Origin: Anaerophilus nitritigenes
GTDB taxonomy: Bacteria; Bacillota; Clostridia; Peptostreptococcales; Thermotaleaceae
Assembly: GCF_004138215.1 (NCBI RefSeq)
Contig: NZ_RYYS01000043.1
Location: 62,001-126,000 of the forward strand
DNA: 64,000 nt
Direction of reading: 5' to 3'
Shown here: positions 8,697-16,828 of the stretch, in pieces
Numbering within the stretch: the first letter of the stretch is position 1
Layout of the letters: every line of letters starts with the position of its first letter
Position numbers and translations under genes: made by a program
The notes under the pieces: generated by a model
The model's input: the letters and a program-made list of their open reading frames with translations, nothing else
Told to the model about the DNA's origin: nothing
Databases searched by the model: none

Positions 8697-9329
8697 ATGG
8701 ATATAGACAATATAAAACAACGAATAAGTAAAAGAAAAGCTCATCCTGAAGGAAACTATAATATTTTTTCTGTTTTGGTACCTATTGTAAAAGTTAAAGA
8801 TGAACTTGAACTTTTATTTGAAGTTCGCTCTGAAAATTTAAATATACAACCAAGAGAAATATGTTTTCCTGGAGGAAAATTGGAACAAGATGAGTCTCCA
8901 AAAGAATGTGCCATTCGAGAAACTTGTGAAGAATTAAATATTTCATCTACAAATATCAATATTTTAGGAGATTTAGACTTTTTAGTGCTTCCTTACAATA
9001 TTATTCTCTATCCTTTTTTAGGAACTCTTAAAAATATACATACAGCACAAATTCATTTTAATAAAGATGAAGTATCTAAAATTTTTACAGTTCCTTTAAA
9101 CTTTTTTATAAAAAATAAACCTATTCTTCACTATGTAGATCTCCATGCTCAAATGCCCACTGATTTTCCTTTCCATATGATTCCTAGTGGAAAAGATTAT
9201 AAGTGGCGTACTGGTAAATATCCAGTTTTATTTTATCAATACAAAGACTATATAATATGGGGAATGACGGCTCGGATCATTAAAAATCTTATAAATATTC
9301 TTCAAAGGAATGATTCCTTTATTGAGTAG
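8697..9329 (+). CDS. Nudix hydrolase, probable coenzyme A pyrophosphatase
   Basis: The 210-residue protein carries a complete Nudix box: GG, then E, then 'RETCEEL' (about residues 61-84, GX5EX7REUXEEXGU). An upstream 'ICFPGGKLEQDE' matches the UPF0035/CoA-pyrophosphatase subfamily (NudL, YeaB), which cleaves CoA to phosphopantetheine and 3',5'-ADP. The late 'PSGKDYKWRTGKYPVLFYQY...IIWGMTARII' tail is also typical of that subfamily. The ATG at 8697 is chosen over an in-frame TTG at 8685 because GGGTGA lies between them. It stands alone, with the flavodiiron gene 66 bases downstream. Confidence 0.85.
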   Translation: MDIDNIKQRISKRKAHPEGNYNIFSVLVPIVKVKDELELLFEVRSENLNIQPREICFPGGKLEQDESPKECAIRETCEELNISSTNINILGDLDFLVLPYNIILYPFLGTLKNIHTAQIHFNKDEVSKIFTVPLNFFIKNKPILHYVDLHAQMPTDFPFHMIPSGKDYKWRTGKYPVLFYQYKDYIIWGMTARIIKNLINILQRNDSFIE

Positions 9330-9395
9330 AAGATATTTTCTTATCATAAGGTATATACTAGTATATAAATATAAAAAACAAGGAGGAAACTTTTT

Positions 9396-10577
9396 ATGGG
9401 TACTTTTGAAATCGAAAATAAAATTTATTGGACAGGTGTTTTAGATCCTAATTTAGAAGTTTTTGATATTATCATGCGTACTCCTTATGGTTCTACTTAT
9501 AATTCTTATTTTATTGACGATGAAAAAAAGGTTTTAATTGATACAGCTAAATCTAACTTTAAAAACAAATTTTTAGAAAATATTACTCAATTGGTAGCTA
9601 TTGAATCTATTGATTATGTAATTATCAATCATACAGAACCTGATCATGCAGGAAGCTTAAAATACATATTAGAATTAAATCCTCATGTAGAAGTTTTTTG
9701 TACAAAAGCTGCAAGTATCTTTTTAAAAGAACAAATCAATCAAGAATTTAAAATACATATCATCACTGATAGAGAAGTTTTAGATATTGGTAGTCGAAAG
9801 CTTACCTTTATCACTGCCCCTTTTCTACATTGGTCTGATACTATGTTTGTCTATAGTGAAATAGATCAAATATTATTTAGTTGTGATTGCTTTGGATCTC
9901 ATTACTGTAGTATAGATCCTTTAGATATTTATAAAAAAGAATATGAAGATGCATCTAAACATTATTACAATTGTATTATGAAACCATTTGCTCAACATTA
10001 TTTAAAAGCTCATGAAAAAATTAAAAATCTTCCTATAAAAACGATATTAACTTCTCACGGTCCTATCCTATCAGAAAAACCCGATGAAAATATACAAAAC
10101 TATTTTAAATGGTCCCAAGAAGAGATGTCTACTAGAAATCAAAAACAAGTCGCTATAATTTATCTGTCTGCTTATAAAAATACACAAATTATGGCCCTAA
10201 AAATAAAAGAAGGCTTAGAAAATTCTGGTGTAACAGTAAAATTTGTAGATGCAGAAAAAGAAGATCTTCAAACTCTTCATGAAATTATAAATACCTCTAA
10301 AGGCATTTTGATTGGTTCTCCTACTATCAATAAAACAATGGTAAAACCTATATGGGATCTTTTATCTATTATTGATCCTATGGCAAATATGGGTAAAATT
10401 GCAGGGGTCTTTGGTTCCTATGGATGGAGTGGAGAAGGAATCAAAATGGCACATCACATTTTAAAACAAATGGCTTTTAAAATGCCTTTTGAACCCTTAG
10501 ATAAGAAATTTACACCTTCTGAAGAAACTTTAAAGAAATGCGTTGACCTTGGAAAAAATTTTGCAGAATATATTTAA
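9396..10577 (+). CDS. fprA: Flavodiiron protein (FprA-type O2/NO reductase)
   Basis: The 393-residue protein has the two-domain A-type flavoprotein layout. The metallo-beta-lactamase-like diiron domain spans about 1-245 with ligands His79, Glu81, Asp83 (and His84) in 'HTEPDHAG', His145, Asp164 and a later His in 'LTSHGP'. The C-terminal flavodoxin domain (about 250-393) has the FMN loop 'YLSAYKNTQ'. These enzymes reduce O2 to water or NO to N2O and protect strict anaerobes, taking electrons from rubredoxin or F420. A separate rubredoxin gene lies at 32163. AAGGAGG precedes the ATG. Confidence 0.93.
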   Translation: MGTFEIENKIYWTGVLDPNLEVFDIIMRTPYGSTYNSYFIDDEKKVLIDTAKSNFKNKFLENITQLVAIESIDYVIINHTEPDHAGSLKYILELNPHVEVFCTKAASIFLKEQINQEFKIHIITDREVLDIGSRKLTFITAPFLHWSDTMFVYSEIDQILFSCDCFGSHYCSIDPLDIYKKEYEDASKHYYNCIMKPFAQHYLKAHEKIKNLPIKTILTSHGPILSEKPDENIQNYFKWSQEEMSTRNQKQVAIIYLSAYKNTQIMALKIKEGLENSGVTVKFVDAEKEDLQTLHEIINTSKGILIGSPTINKTMVKPIWDLLSIIDPMANMGKIAGVFGSYGWSGEGIKMAHHILKQMAFKMPFEPLDKKFTPSEETLKKCVDLGKNFAEYI

Positions 10578-10604
10578 CCACAAACATTATGTTTGTGGTT
10601 TTTT
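10576..10604 (+). terminator. Terminator of fprA
   Basis: AACCACAAAC / GTTTGTGGTT with a 5-base loop is followed by a T run. Confidence 0.85.
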
Positions 10605-10607
10605 AAA

Positions 10608-11447
10608 TTATAAATTTTTTGTGGAAAAGTTTTTTGTAATTGCTTTTGTAGGACATATTTGTGCACAATCTCCACATCTTATACATTCCATACTATTAGG
10701 ATTTTTATAAACTTCTATATTCATCTTGCATTTTTTTGAGCAAGAATTGCACATAGTACATTGATTTTTGTCTACTTTAAATTGATAAAAGCTTATAGGA
10801 TTAAATAAAGAATAAAATGCTCCCAAAGGACAAATATATCTACAGAAAGGTCTGTATATCAGTATAGAAAATATAATAGTAATGATCAAAAGAGTTATTT
10901 TCCAAGCAAATAAAAATCCAATTGTATCTCTTAATGATTCATTCATCAAAACTAAAGGTATTCCCCCTTCTAGTGTTCCAGCTGGACAAATATACTTGCA
11001 AAAATAAGGATCACTCATTCCTACATCATTCACTAAAAACATAGGAAGCAATATGACAAATACAAGCAAAATAACATATTTTAGATATTTTAAATAATTA
11101 TTTGCTTTTTTATTTACCTTTATTTTAGGCAATGGTATTTTATAAAGTAAATCTTGAATAAATCCAAAAGGACATATCCATCCACAAATCAGTCTTCCAA
11201 ATAAAATACCCATCAAAGACATAAATCCAATTATATAAAATGAGAAATTATATTTTATACTTCCTATCACTGCTTGAAGAGAACCTATTGGACAAGATCC
11301 TAAAGCTCCAGGACAAGAATAACAATTTAATCCTGGAACACATAGTTTTTTAGAATTCCCTTTAAATATACTTCCTTCAAAAAAACCTTTTATATTTCCA
11401 TTCATAGCTATAGTTGCAATGATCTGAGTTAAAATTCTTTTATCCAA
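10608..11447 (-). CDS. NapH/CcoG-like membrane polyferredoxin
   Basis: This 279-residue protein has about five membrane helices with cysteine motifs at their ends ('CYSCPGALGSCPIG', 'CGWICPFG', 'CKYICPAG', 'CRYICPLG') and two C-terminal [4Fe-4S] motifs ('CTMCNSCSKKC', 'CIRCGDCAQICP'). Such proteins pass electrons across or along the membrane (NapH, NosR, RnfB-like chemistry). The start codon is TTG at 11447, overlapping the last 8 bases of the upstream 46-residue CXXC gene, which indicates translational coupling. It is the last of three genes (TlpA-like lipoprotein, CXXC protein, polyferredoxin) and may supply reducing power to the extracytoplasmic thioredoxin. That route is inferred. Confidence 0.88.
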   Translation of the reverse strand: MDKRILTQIIATIAMNGNIKGFFEGSIFKGNSKKLCVPGLNCYSCPGALGSCPIGSLQAVIGSIKYNFSFYIIGFMSLMGILFGRLICGWICPFGFIQDLLYKIPLPKIKVNKKANNYLKYLKYVILLVFVILLPMFLVNDVGMSDPYFCKYICPAGTLEGGIPLVLMNESLRDTIGFLFAWKITLLIITIIFSILIYRPFCRYICPLGAFYSLFNPISFYQFKVDKNQCTMCNSCSKKCKMNIEVYKNPNSMECIRCGDCAQICPTKAITKNFSTKNL

Positions 11448-11580
11448 TTCCTATACACTCCAAACATAAATTGACTGCTTTTTTTAAAACTATATTCACT
11501 TCATTTCTATATATTCCAGCTCCTATTAAACATATGCTCCCTAGTAAAACTCCATAAGTTAATGTTTTACCTTTGACCAT
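11440..11580 (-). CDS. Small CXXC membrane protein (CD1871A-like)
   Basis: This 46-residue ORF was found by reading the minus strand between the lipoprotein and polyferredoxin genes. It starts 'MVKGKTLTYGVLLGSICLIG', with one membrane helix at about 8-24, and ends 'AVNLCLECIGIG', with a CXXC pair at Cys39 and Cys42. A perfect AAAGGAGG lies 9-10 bases before its ATG, and its stop overlaps the TTG start of the polyferredoxin. The C-terminal 'CLECIGIG' pattern matches what I recall of the CD1871A family of clostridial CXXC proteins, which sit in the same gene order. A likely role is thiol or electron relay between the polyferredoxin and the TlpA-like lipoprotein (inference). It is shorter than usual gene-calling cut-offs. 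Confidence 0.85.
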   Translation of the reverse strand: MVKGKTLTYGVLLGSICLIGAGIYRNEVNIVLKKAVNLCLECIGIG

Positions 11581-11635
11581 ATATAGTGTCCTCCTTTAAA
11601 GGATTTTTTGTAAAAAATTCAATAGCAAAATATAA

Positions 11636-12751
11636 TTATTTTGTATGTTTTCCTAAATCTAATGCTTGCTTCTTTATTCTTTCCATATCTGCACCAATAA
11701 TTGGATTTCCAACTATATTGCCATCTCTATCTACAAAAATAAAAGTAGGAGTTCCTGTGATACTTTTTAATATACCATTTTTTAAAGTTTCATCTGGTAC
11801 TAAGTCTGTATATTTTACTCCTTTTTTATCTACAATTTGCTTTGCAATCTCAATCGTTTCATCATCAACAGCATCCGCCACAATCCCTAGTACATTTATT
11901 TGATCTTTTTTTAATTCTTCTTGTAACTTTTGAAGCTCAGGCATCGCTTGTACACAAGGTCCACAAGTAGTTGCCCAAATATCTACTATAGTTAATTTGT
12001 ATTCTTTAAAAATACTTTTATCTACCGCTTTCCCATGAATATCTTTTGTTTTGATTTCACCAATATTTCCTACTCCACTGTTTTTAATTTTTTCTTCTTC
12101 TGTTACTGGAGTAGAAATTTTTATTGATTTCTTAAATTCATCTATTCCATCCACTATTTCTTTAAACTCTTTCTTGGAGCTATCACTTAATCCTGTATCA
12201 TCATATTTGTCATTATATAAGAAATAAAATTGATAATTACCTTTTTCCCCTAATTTTTCATGATCTGTAAATTCAGCAATTATATTATTTTTTGTTTCAT
12301 CTGTTACTTTGTCTTTATTAAAAATTACTATATTTAATAATCTTTTAGACTTGCTTTGAAAATCTATTATTACTTTCATCTGCTCTTCCTCAGTTTTTGC
12401 ATTTTCCATTTGATCTTGTAATTTGTTAATATCCTCTTTCGATACAAATGTAAATCCAAATTCACCAAATATCTCTCTTTCTTTATCTTCCTCTAATCCT
12501 CCACATGGTTCTGGACTAAGTGTATTTTCTTTAAAGGCTTTTGCCCAAGAATCAGATAGTGTATACTCTAACCCAAAACTTTCAAATTTTTGTATTTTTT
12601 CAATATCATCAATTTTTTGATCTGTTTCTTGAACGTTAGTTTTATTATCTTCTGTTTTATTTTCTTTCATTTTGCTACATCCTGCTATAGAAACTGATAC
12701 TGCTAAAATCATAAGTATAGCTGTTGATATAAATTTTCTTTTCATATTCAT
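11636..12751 (-). CDS. TlpA-like thioredoxin-fold lipoprotein
   Basis: The 371-residue protein has a lipoprotein signal with lipobox 'SIAGC' (about residue 25) and an unassigned middle domain (about 45-215). The C-terminal TlpA/ResA thioredoxin domain (about 230-371) has the redox pair in 'TTCGPCVQAMPEL' and the cis-Pro 'GTPTFIFVD'. Such proteins reduce or oxidise thiols outside the membrane, for example in cytochrome maturation or envelope repair. The ATG at 12751 is chosen because AAGGAG ends 5 bases before it. An in-frame GTG lies inside the site. It is first in a unit with the CXXC membrane protein (55 bases downstream) and the polyferredoxin. A large N-terminal domain ahead of the TlpA fold is unusual for a plain ResA-like protein. 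Confidence 0.87.
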   Translation of the reverse strand: MNMKRKFISTAILMILAVSVSIAGCSKMKENKTEDNKTNVQETDQKIDDIEKIQKFESFGLEYTLSDSWAKAFKENTLSPEPCGGLEEDKEREIFGEFGFTFVSKEDINKLQDQMENAKTEEEQMKVIIDFQSKSKRLLNIVIFNKDKVTDETKNNIIAEFTDHEKLGEKGNYQFYFLYNDKYDDTGLSDSSKKEFKEIVDGIDEFKKSIKISTPVTEEEKIKNSGVGNIGEIKTKDIHGKAVDKSIFKEYKLTIVDIWATTCGPCVQAMPELQKLQEELKKDQINVLGIVADAVDDETIEIAKQIVDKKGVKYTDLVPDETLKNGILKSITGTPTFIFVDRDGNIVGNPIIGADMERIKKQALDLGKHTK

Positions 12752-12895
12752 TACCACTCCTTAAATGATCTGATATATCACTATTATTTTCATATACTAA
12801 TTTTATACAAACTAAACATCTTCTTAGGTTCTACTCTGAATCATAAAGATTCTACTAAAAATATTTTGACTTATTTTTGTGAATTCCTTGATAGA

Positions 12896-13225
12896 CTATA
12901 AATTTTTTCGTGCAAAATTTCCTGTAATAGGATATGAATAATCTACATTATCACATATTTTCATCATTGCAATAATAGGAAAAATTAATCCTCCTAAAGA
13001 AAGTAATGCTAAGAAAGGTAATCCAATAAGTATAATGCTTAAAATTCCAAAAATAAATGTAAAAATAACCATTCCTATTTGAAATGCCAATGCTTCTTTT
13101 GCTTGATTTTTTACAAAATAATCATCAGATACAAGCATAATAATAAGAGGTGCTAAAATAGGAACCCCCAACATCCATCCTAAGTGGGCTACTCCACACC
13201 ATAATTTTTGCTCTGTTGTTAGCAC
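12896..13225 (-). CDS. DUF4870 membrane protein
   Basis: The 109-residue protein matches the DUF4870 (Tic20-like) pattern: an N-terminal 'LWCGVAHLGWMLGVPILAPLIIML' helix, the cytoplasmic 'DDYFVKNQAKEALAFQ' segment, then two more membrane helices and 'YSYPITGNF'. The function of the family is not established. The start codon is GTG with GGAGG 7 bases upstream. It lies alone, 140 bases upstream of the lipoprotein operon on the same strand. Confidence 0.85.
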   Translation of the reverse strand: MLTTEQKLWCGVAHLGWMLGVPILAPLIIMLVSDDYFVKNQAKEALAFQIGMVIFTFIFGILSIILIGLPFLALLSLGGLIFPIIAMMKICDNVDYSYPITGNFARKNL

Positions 13226-13590
13226 ATGTATTCCTCCTTTTTTATTTTAAATACCTTCATCATTCATATATTAATCATTATAATATATAAAACTTAAATT
13301 ATTATCATCTTAACCTTAAATAAACCTTAAACTTTTACAATATATGTAGTTTATACATTTTAATCTAAGTAAAAATCCTCCTATCCTATGTTATATTTGT
13401 AATTTGATTTTTGAACTATCACTTTATGATAATATCATATTTATAAGTTAAAATTTACTTCAAAATTATTGTTAATATCATCCATAAGTGCTATTATCAA
13501 AGATAAAAATATAGTATACAATATAATATATTATATTATATTACCATACATATACATTATATTTATTTAAATATACTGGAGGGGGAAAAT
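13226..13590. other. Divergent intergenic region, no gene seen
   Basis: This 365-base, strongly AT-rich stretch lies between the divergent DUF4870 and HAD phosphatase genes. It includes a simple TA-rich run (about 13510-13545). No RNA element or small ORF with a ribosome site was recognised. Confidence 0.5.
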
Positions 13591-14313
13591 ATGGGAATTT
13601 CAGCTTTTTTTGACATTGATGGAACTTTATACAGAAACTCTTTAATGGTAGAACATTTTAAAAAACTTTTAAAATATGAAGTATTAGATCCTGCCCTTTG
13701 GCACAATCATGTAAAAAGTACTTATAATAATTGGGATCAAAGACAAGGAAATTATGATGATTACCTTCTTGAAATTGCAAATCTTTATATTGATTCTATG
13801 AAAGGACTTAATAAAGCTCAAATAGATTTTATTGCAAATCAAGTCATTCACTTAAAAGGAGATCGAGTTTATCGATATACTCGTGAAAAAATTATATGGC
13901 ATCAACAGCAAGGTCATAAAGTTATTTTTATTTCGGGAAGCCCTACTCATCTTGTAGAAAAAATGGCCAATAAATATGGAGTTCATGATTTTAAAGGAAC
14001 TGAATATTTAATAGATGACACTGGCAATTTTACAGGTGAAATTAAACAAATGTGGGACTCTGAGAATAAAAAAGAAGCTATGCTTTTCTTTAAAGAAAAA
14101 TATAATATTCATATGGATAAAAGTTATGCTTATGGAGATACAAATGGAGATTTTTCTATGTTTGAAATGGTAAAATATCCAATTGCTATCAACCCTACCA
14201 AAGAACTCATTCAAAATATACAAAAAAATGAAGAGATGAAAAAGAAAATTCAAATCATTGTAGAAAGAAAAGACGTCATTTATCAATTGTCAGGAGATGT
14301 TAATTTTTTTTAA
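13591..14313 (+). CDS. HAD-IB family phosphatase (SerB-like)
   Basis: The 240-residue protein has the haloacid dehalogenase motifs in order. Motif I 'FFDIDGTLY' (7-15) holds the nucleophile and acid Asp, motif II is 'VIFISGSP', and motif IV is 'AYGDTNGDFSMFE'. An all-helical C1 cap lies between I and II. The HAD-IB subfamily includes phosphoserine phosphatases and related phosphomonoesterases of the cytoplasm. The substrate cannot be fixed from sequence. The ATG follows GGAGGGGG. It stands alone, convergent with the sigma-54 activator gene. Confidence 0.85.
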   Translation: MGISAFFDIDGTLYRNSLMVEHFKKLLKYEVLDPALWHNHVKSTYNNWDQRQGNYDDYLLEIANLYIDSMKGLNKAQIDFIANQVIHLKGDRVYRYTREKIIWHQQQGHKVIFISGSPTHLVEKMANKYGVHDFKGTEYLIDDTGNFTGEIKQMWDSENKKEAMLFFKEKYNIHMDKSYAYGDTNGDFSMFEMVKYPIAINPTKELIQNIQKNEEMKKKIQIIVERKDVIYQLSGDVNFF

Positions 14314-14324
14314 AATTTATATAC

Positions 14325-14353
14325 AAAAAAATTTGGGCACCTATAGGTGCCCA
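14325..14353 (-). terminator. Terminator of the sigma-54 activator gene
   Basis: TGGGCACC / GGTGCCCA with a 4-base loop is followed on the minus strand by a T run. The plus strand lacks one, so it mainly serves the minus-strand gene. Confidence 0.75.
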
Positions 14354-14444
14354 CTTCTGTAGCATATCCAAATCTAAAAAGAAAGTTGATATAGGTACTT
14401 ATTCGATAAGACTTTTATGATTCCTTCTTTTTATAAAATAATAT

Positions 14445-16211
14445 CTATTCAATTCCATATTTCCAAAGCTTTTCATATAAACTTGATCTACTAATATTTA
14501 AATTTTTAGCAGCTTTTGTTCTATTTCCATTGACCTTATTTAAGCAATCTAATATTACTTCTTTCTCTACTTCATCTAATATCTGTTTTAGATCTTTATC
14601 TCCTCTTGTTTTTGTAGTTACTTGTATTTTTCGAATATTCATAGGAAGATGCTCTATTTCTATTTGTTTTCCATAATCCACCAAATTTATAGCTCTTTCT
14701 AAAACATTTTCAAGTTCTCTTACATTACCTGGCCATGAATGATTTTTCAAATGATTCATAGCATCTTGTGAAATTTTTGTTACATAATTTCCTACTTGTT
14801 CCGATATTTTTTGGAGTAAATAATAAATAAGAGGTTCCAAATCGTCTATTCTTTCAGAAAGAGAAGGTATATAAATACTCATTACATTTAATCTATAATA
14901 CAAATCCTCTCTGAACTCTCCATTTTTAACCATTTTTTCAAGATTTCTATTAGTAGCTGCAATAATTCTTACATCCAAAGGAATATTTTTCATTCCACCT
15001 ATTCTTTCTACTTCTTTTTCTTGAAGAACTCTCAAAAGTTTTGATTGCATACTATGAGGCATATCCCCAATTTCATCTAAAAAAATACTTCCCCCATTTG
15101 CCATTTCAAACTTTCCTATTTTTCCGCCTTTTTTTGCACCCGTAAAAGCCCCTTCTTCATATCCAAATAATTCAGACTCTAAGAGTTCTGCTGGAATGGC
15201 TGCACAATTTACTTTAACAAAGGGACCCATAACTCGATTACTTGCTGCATGGATGGCATGTGCAAAAAGCTCTTTTCCTGTACCACTATCTCCTCTAATG
15301 AGTACATTAGAATTAGTATGTGTAGCTTTTTCAGCTACAAATTTTGTTTCTTTTAATTGATCACTTACTCCAATAATATTTTCAAAGCTATATTTCACAC
15401 CACTTACTTCTTTAAGTGCATTTTTATAATATTTTAGTTCATTCTCCATTTGATTCACGCGAGATGCTAATACATTTACTTCTTGTATATCTTTAAACAT
15501 TATTTTCCCAATAGCTCCTACTACTTTTCCTTCTTTGTAAATAGGAACCCTCATAACTACAATATTTTTTCCTCTTACCTTTTGAACTTCTCCCAATTCT
15601 TCTTTCCCAGTTTTTACTACTATATGAAGTCTTGTCGTATCAATAATTTCTGTGGCATGTTTTCCTATAATGTCTTCTTTGTTTCTTTCCAAAAATTCTG
15701 CATAAGGTGTATTGATCATAGTAATATATCCATTTTCATCAACTACTATAATTCCTTCATATGCTTTGTCTATAATAGTTTTTAATATTTCTGTAGCATT
15801 TCTTTCATTTTCTAATGCTTGAGTAATGATCTTTAAATTTGTATATTGTTGGTTATGAAAATAATCTTTTATAATTTTATCTTTCTGAATAAACCCTTTA
15901 AAGCATTTATTGTGATCGACTACTATAATATTTTGATCTATAATTGGAAGTATTTTCTCTATATGATCATTTTCTTCTACCATTACAAATTTCTCTTGAA
16001 TGAGTTCATCCATGCTATCAAATGGAAGACTTTGGTCTAATATAAGTTCATATATACTATTTCTAGATACAATATTTTGAACATGATGTTGTTGATCTAC
16101 AATAGGTATAAAATCCAATAAATTATTTTCAAATAATGCTTTAACATGATCCAAACTTTTATTCTCTGCAATAGACAATGGACTATAGATGGTATAATCC
16201 TTTACTTTCAT
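14445..16211 (-). CDS. CBS-PAS sigma-54-dependent transcription activator
   Basis: The 588-residue protein has a pair of CBS domains (about 1-120), a PAS domain (about 135-245), an AAA+ sigma-54 interaction domain (about 275-505) and a C-terminal Fis-type helix-turn-helix (about 545-588). The AAA+ domain has Walker A 'GDSGTGKE', the sigma-54 contact loop 'GAFTGA' and the arginine-finger region. CBS pairs usually bind adenine nucleotides, and PAS domains sense a small molecule or redox state. The target operon is not evident: I see no clear -24/-12 promoter nearby. Its start has GAGGAGG upstream. Confidence 0.93.
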   Translation of the reverse strand: MKVKDYTIYSPLSIAENKSLDHVKALFENNLLDFIPIVDQQHHVQNIVSRNSIYELILDQSLPFDSMDELIQEKFVMVEENDHIEKILPIIDQNIIVVDHNKCFKGFIQKDKIIKDYFHNQQYTNLKIITQALENERNATEILKTIIDKAYEGIIVVDENGYITMINTPYAEFLERNKEDIIGKHATEIIDTTRLHIVVKTGKEELGEVQKVRGKNIVVMRVPIYKEGKVVGAIGKIMFKDIQEVNVLASRVNQMENELKYYKNALKEVSGVKYSFENIIGVSDQLKETKFVAEKATHTNSNVLIRGDSGTGKELFAHAIHAASNRVMGPFVKVNCAAIPAELLESELFGYEEGAFTGAKKGGKIGKFEMANGGSIFLDEIGDMPHSMQSKLLRVLQEKEVERIGGMKNIPLDVRIIAATNRNLEKMVKNGEFREDLYYRLNVMSIYIPSLSERIDDLEPLIYYLLQKISEQVGNYVTKISQDAMNHLKNHSWPGNVRELENVLERAINLVDYGKQIEIEHLPMNIRKIQVTTKTRGDKDLKQILDEVEKEVILDCLNKVNGNRTKAAKNLNISRSSLYEKLWKYGIE

Positions 16212-16476
16212 AGGCCATGCCTCCTCACTTATAAAATGCTAATACCCCTATTATAACACAATTTTTATTTAATTTCTTTATATACACCTACACTTCATCA
16301 TTTGAGCTAATTTAGAAAAATCTTTAACACAATCATGGTTCTTAAAAATATTTTCTTTCGAATATTTATTCTAAATTATATAATCGTTATATGTATGAAC
16401 TATATATTGTAAGTTTCAAATGTTGCAATTTTTATTTATTTTTAAAAGATAAACATTTTTCAAAATACAACATTAA

Positions 16477-16508
16477 ATATTGACAATCATTCTCATCCAT
16501 TGTATTCT
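16477..16508 (+). promoter_or_regulatory. feoAB promoter with overlapping Fur box
   Basis: TTGACA (16480) and TATTCT (16503) are 17 bases apart. 'TGACAATCATTCTCA' across the -35 and spacer matches the core of the Fur consensus (TGATAATCATTATCA) at 12 of 15 positions. The site would block RNA polymerase when iron-loaded Fur binds. Confidence 0.75.
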
Positions 16509-16585
16509 TATGATATCGACTTAAAGTTACATATATTTTTCTTTTGATAATATTTTTCATTTTGTATTTTAAAGGAGGTTATTTT

Positions 16586-16807
16586 ATGACATTAGATACA
16601 ATTTGCAAAGGTCAAAAATTAGAAATTATTCATATTCCTGATGCTACAATTCGTGCCCAAGCTATTCGTCTTGGAATCTATGAAGGTGCAAAATTAATTT
16701 GTTCCGAAAAACTACCTGCAGGTCCTATTATCCTTCAAAATAGAATGCAGGAAATAGCCATTGGAAGAAATTTAGCAAAAAAAATAGCTATTCAATCTAT
16801 ATCATAG
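16586..16807 (+). CDS. feoA: Ferrous iron transport protein A
   Basis: This 73-residue protein is a single SH3-like FeoA domain with 'IPDATIRAQAIRLGIYEGA' and the closing 'LQNRMQEIAIGRNLAKKI'. FeoA is a small cytoplasmic partner needed for FeoB-driven Fe2+ uptake. The ATG at 16586 is preceded by a perfect AAAGGAGG. A longer in-frame reading upstream crosses that site. feoB begins 21 bases downstream and a Fur-type operator lies upstream. Confidence 0.92.
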   Translation: MTLDTICKGQKLEIIHIPDATIRAQAIRLGIYEGAKLICSEKLPAGPIILQNRMQEIAIGRNLAKKIAIQSIS

Positions 16808-16828
16808 TGTTTATTAAGGAGGTTTTTT

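Noticed and set aside
10608-11580. Possible frameshift making one longer polyferredoxin gene
   Set aside because: The upstream frame is a complete small gene with its own start, ribosome site, membrane helix and CXXC ending. The overlap is normal translational coupling.
16212-16543. Sigma-54 promoter near the CBS-PAS activator
   Set aside because: No TGGCAC-N5-TTGC-like pair was found in this region or before the HAD phosphatase gene.
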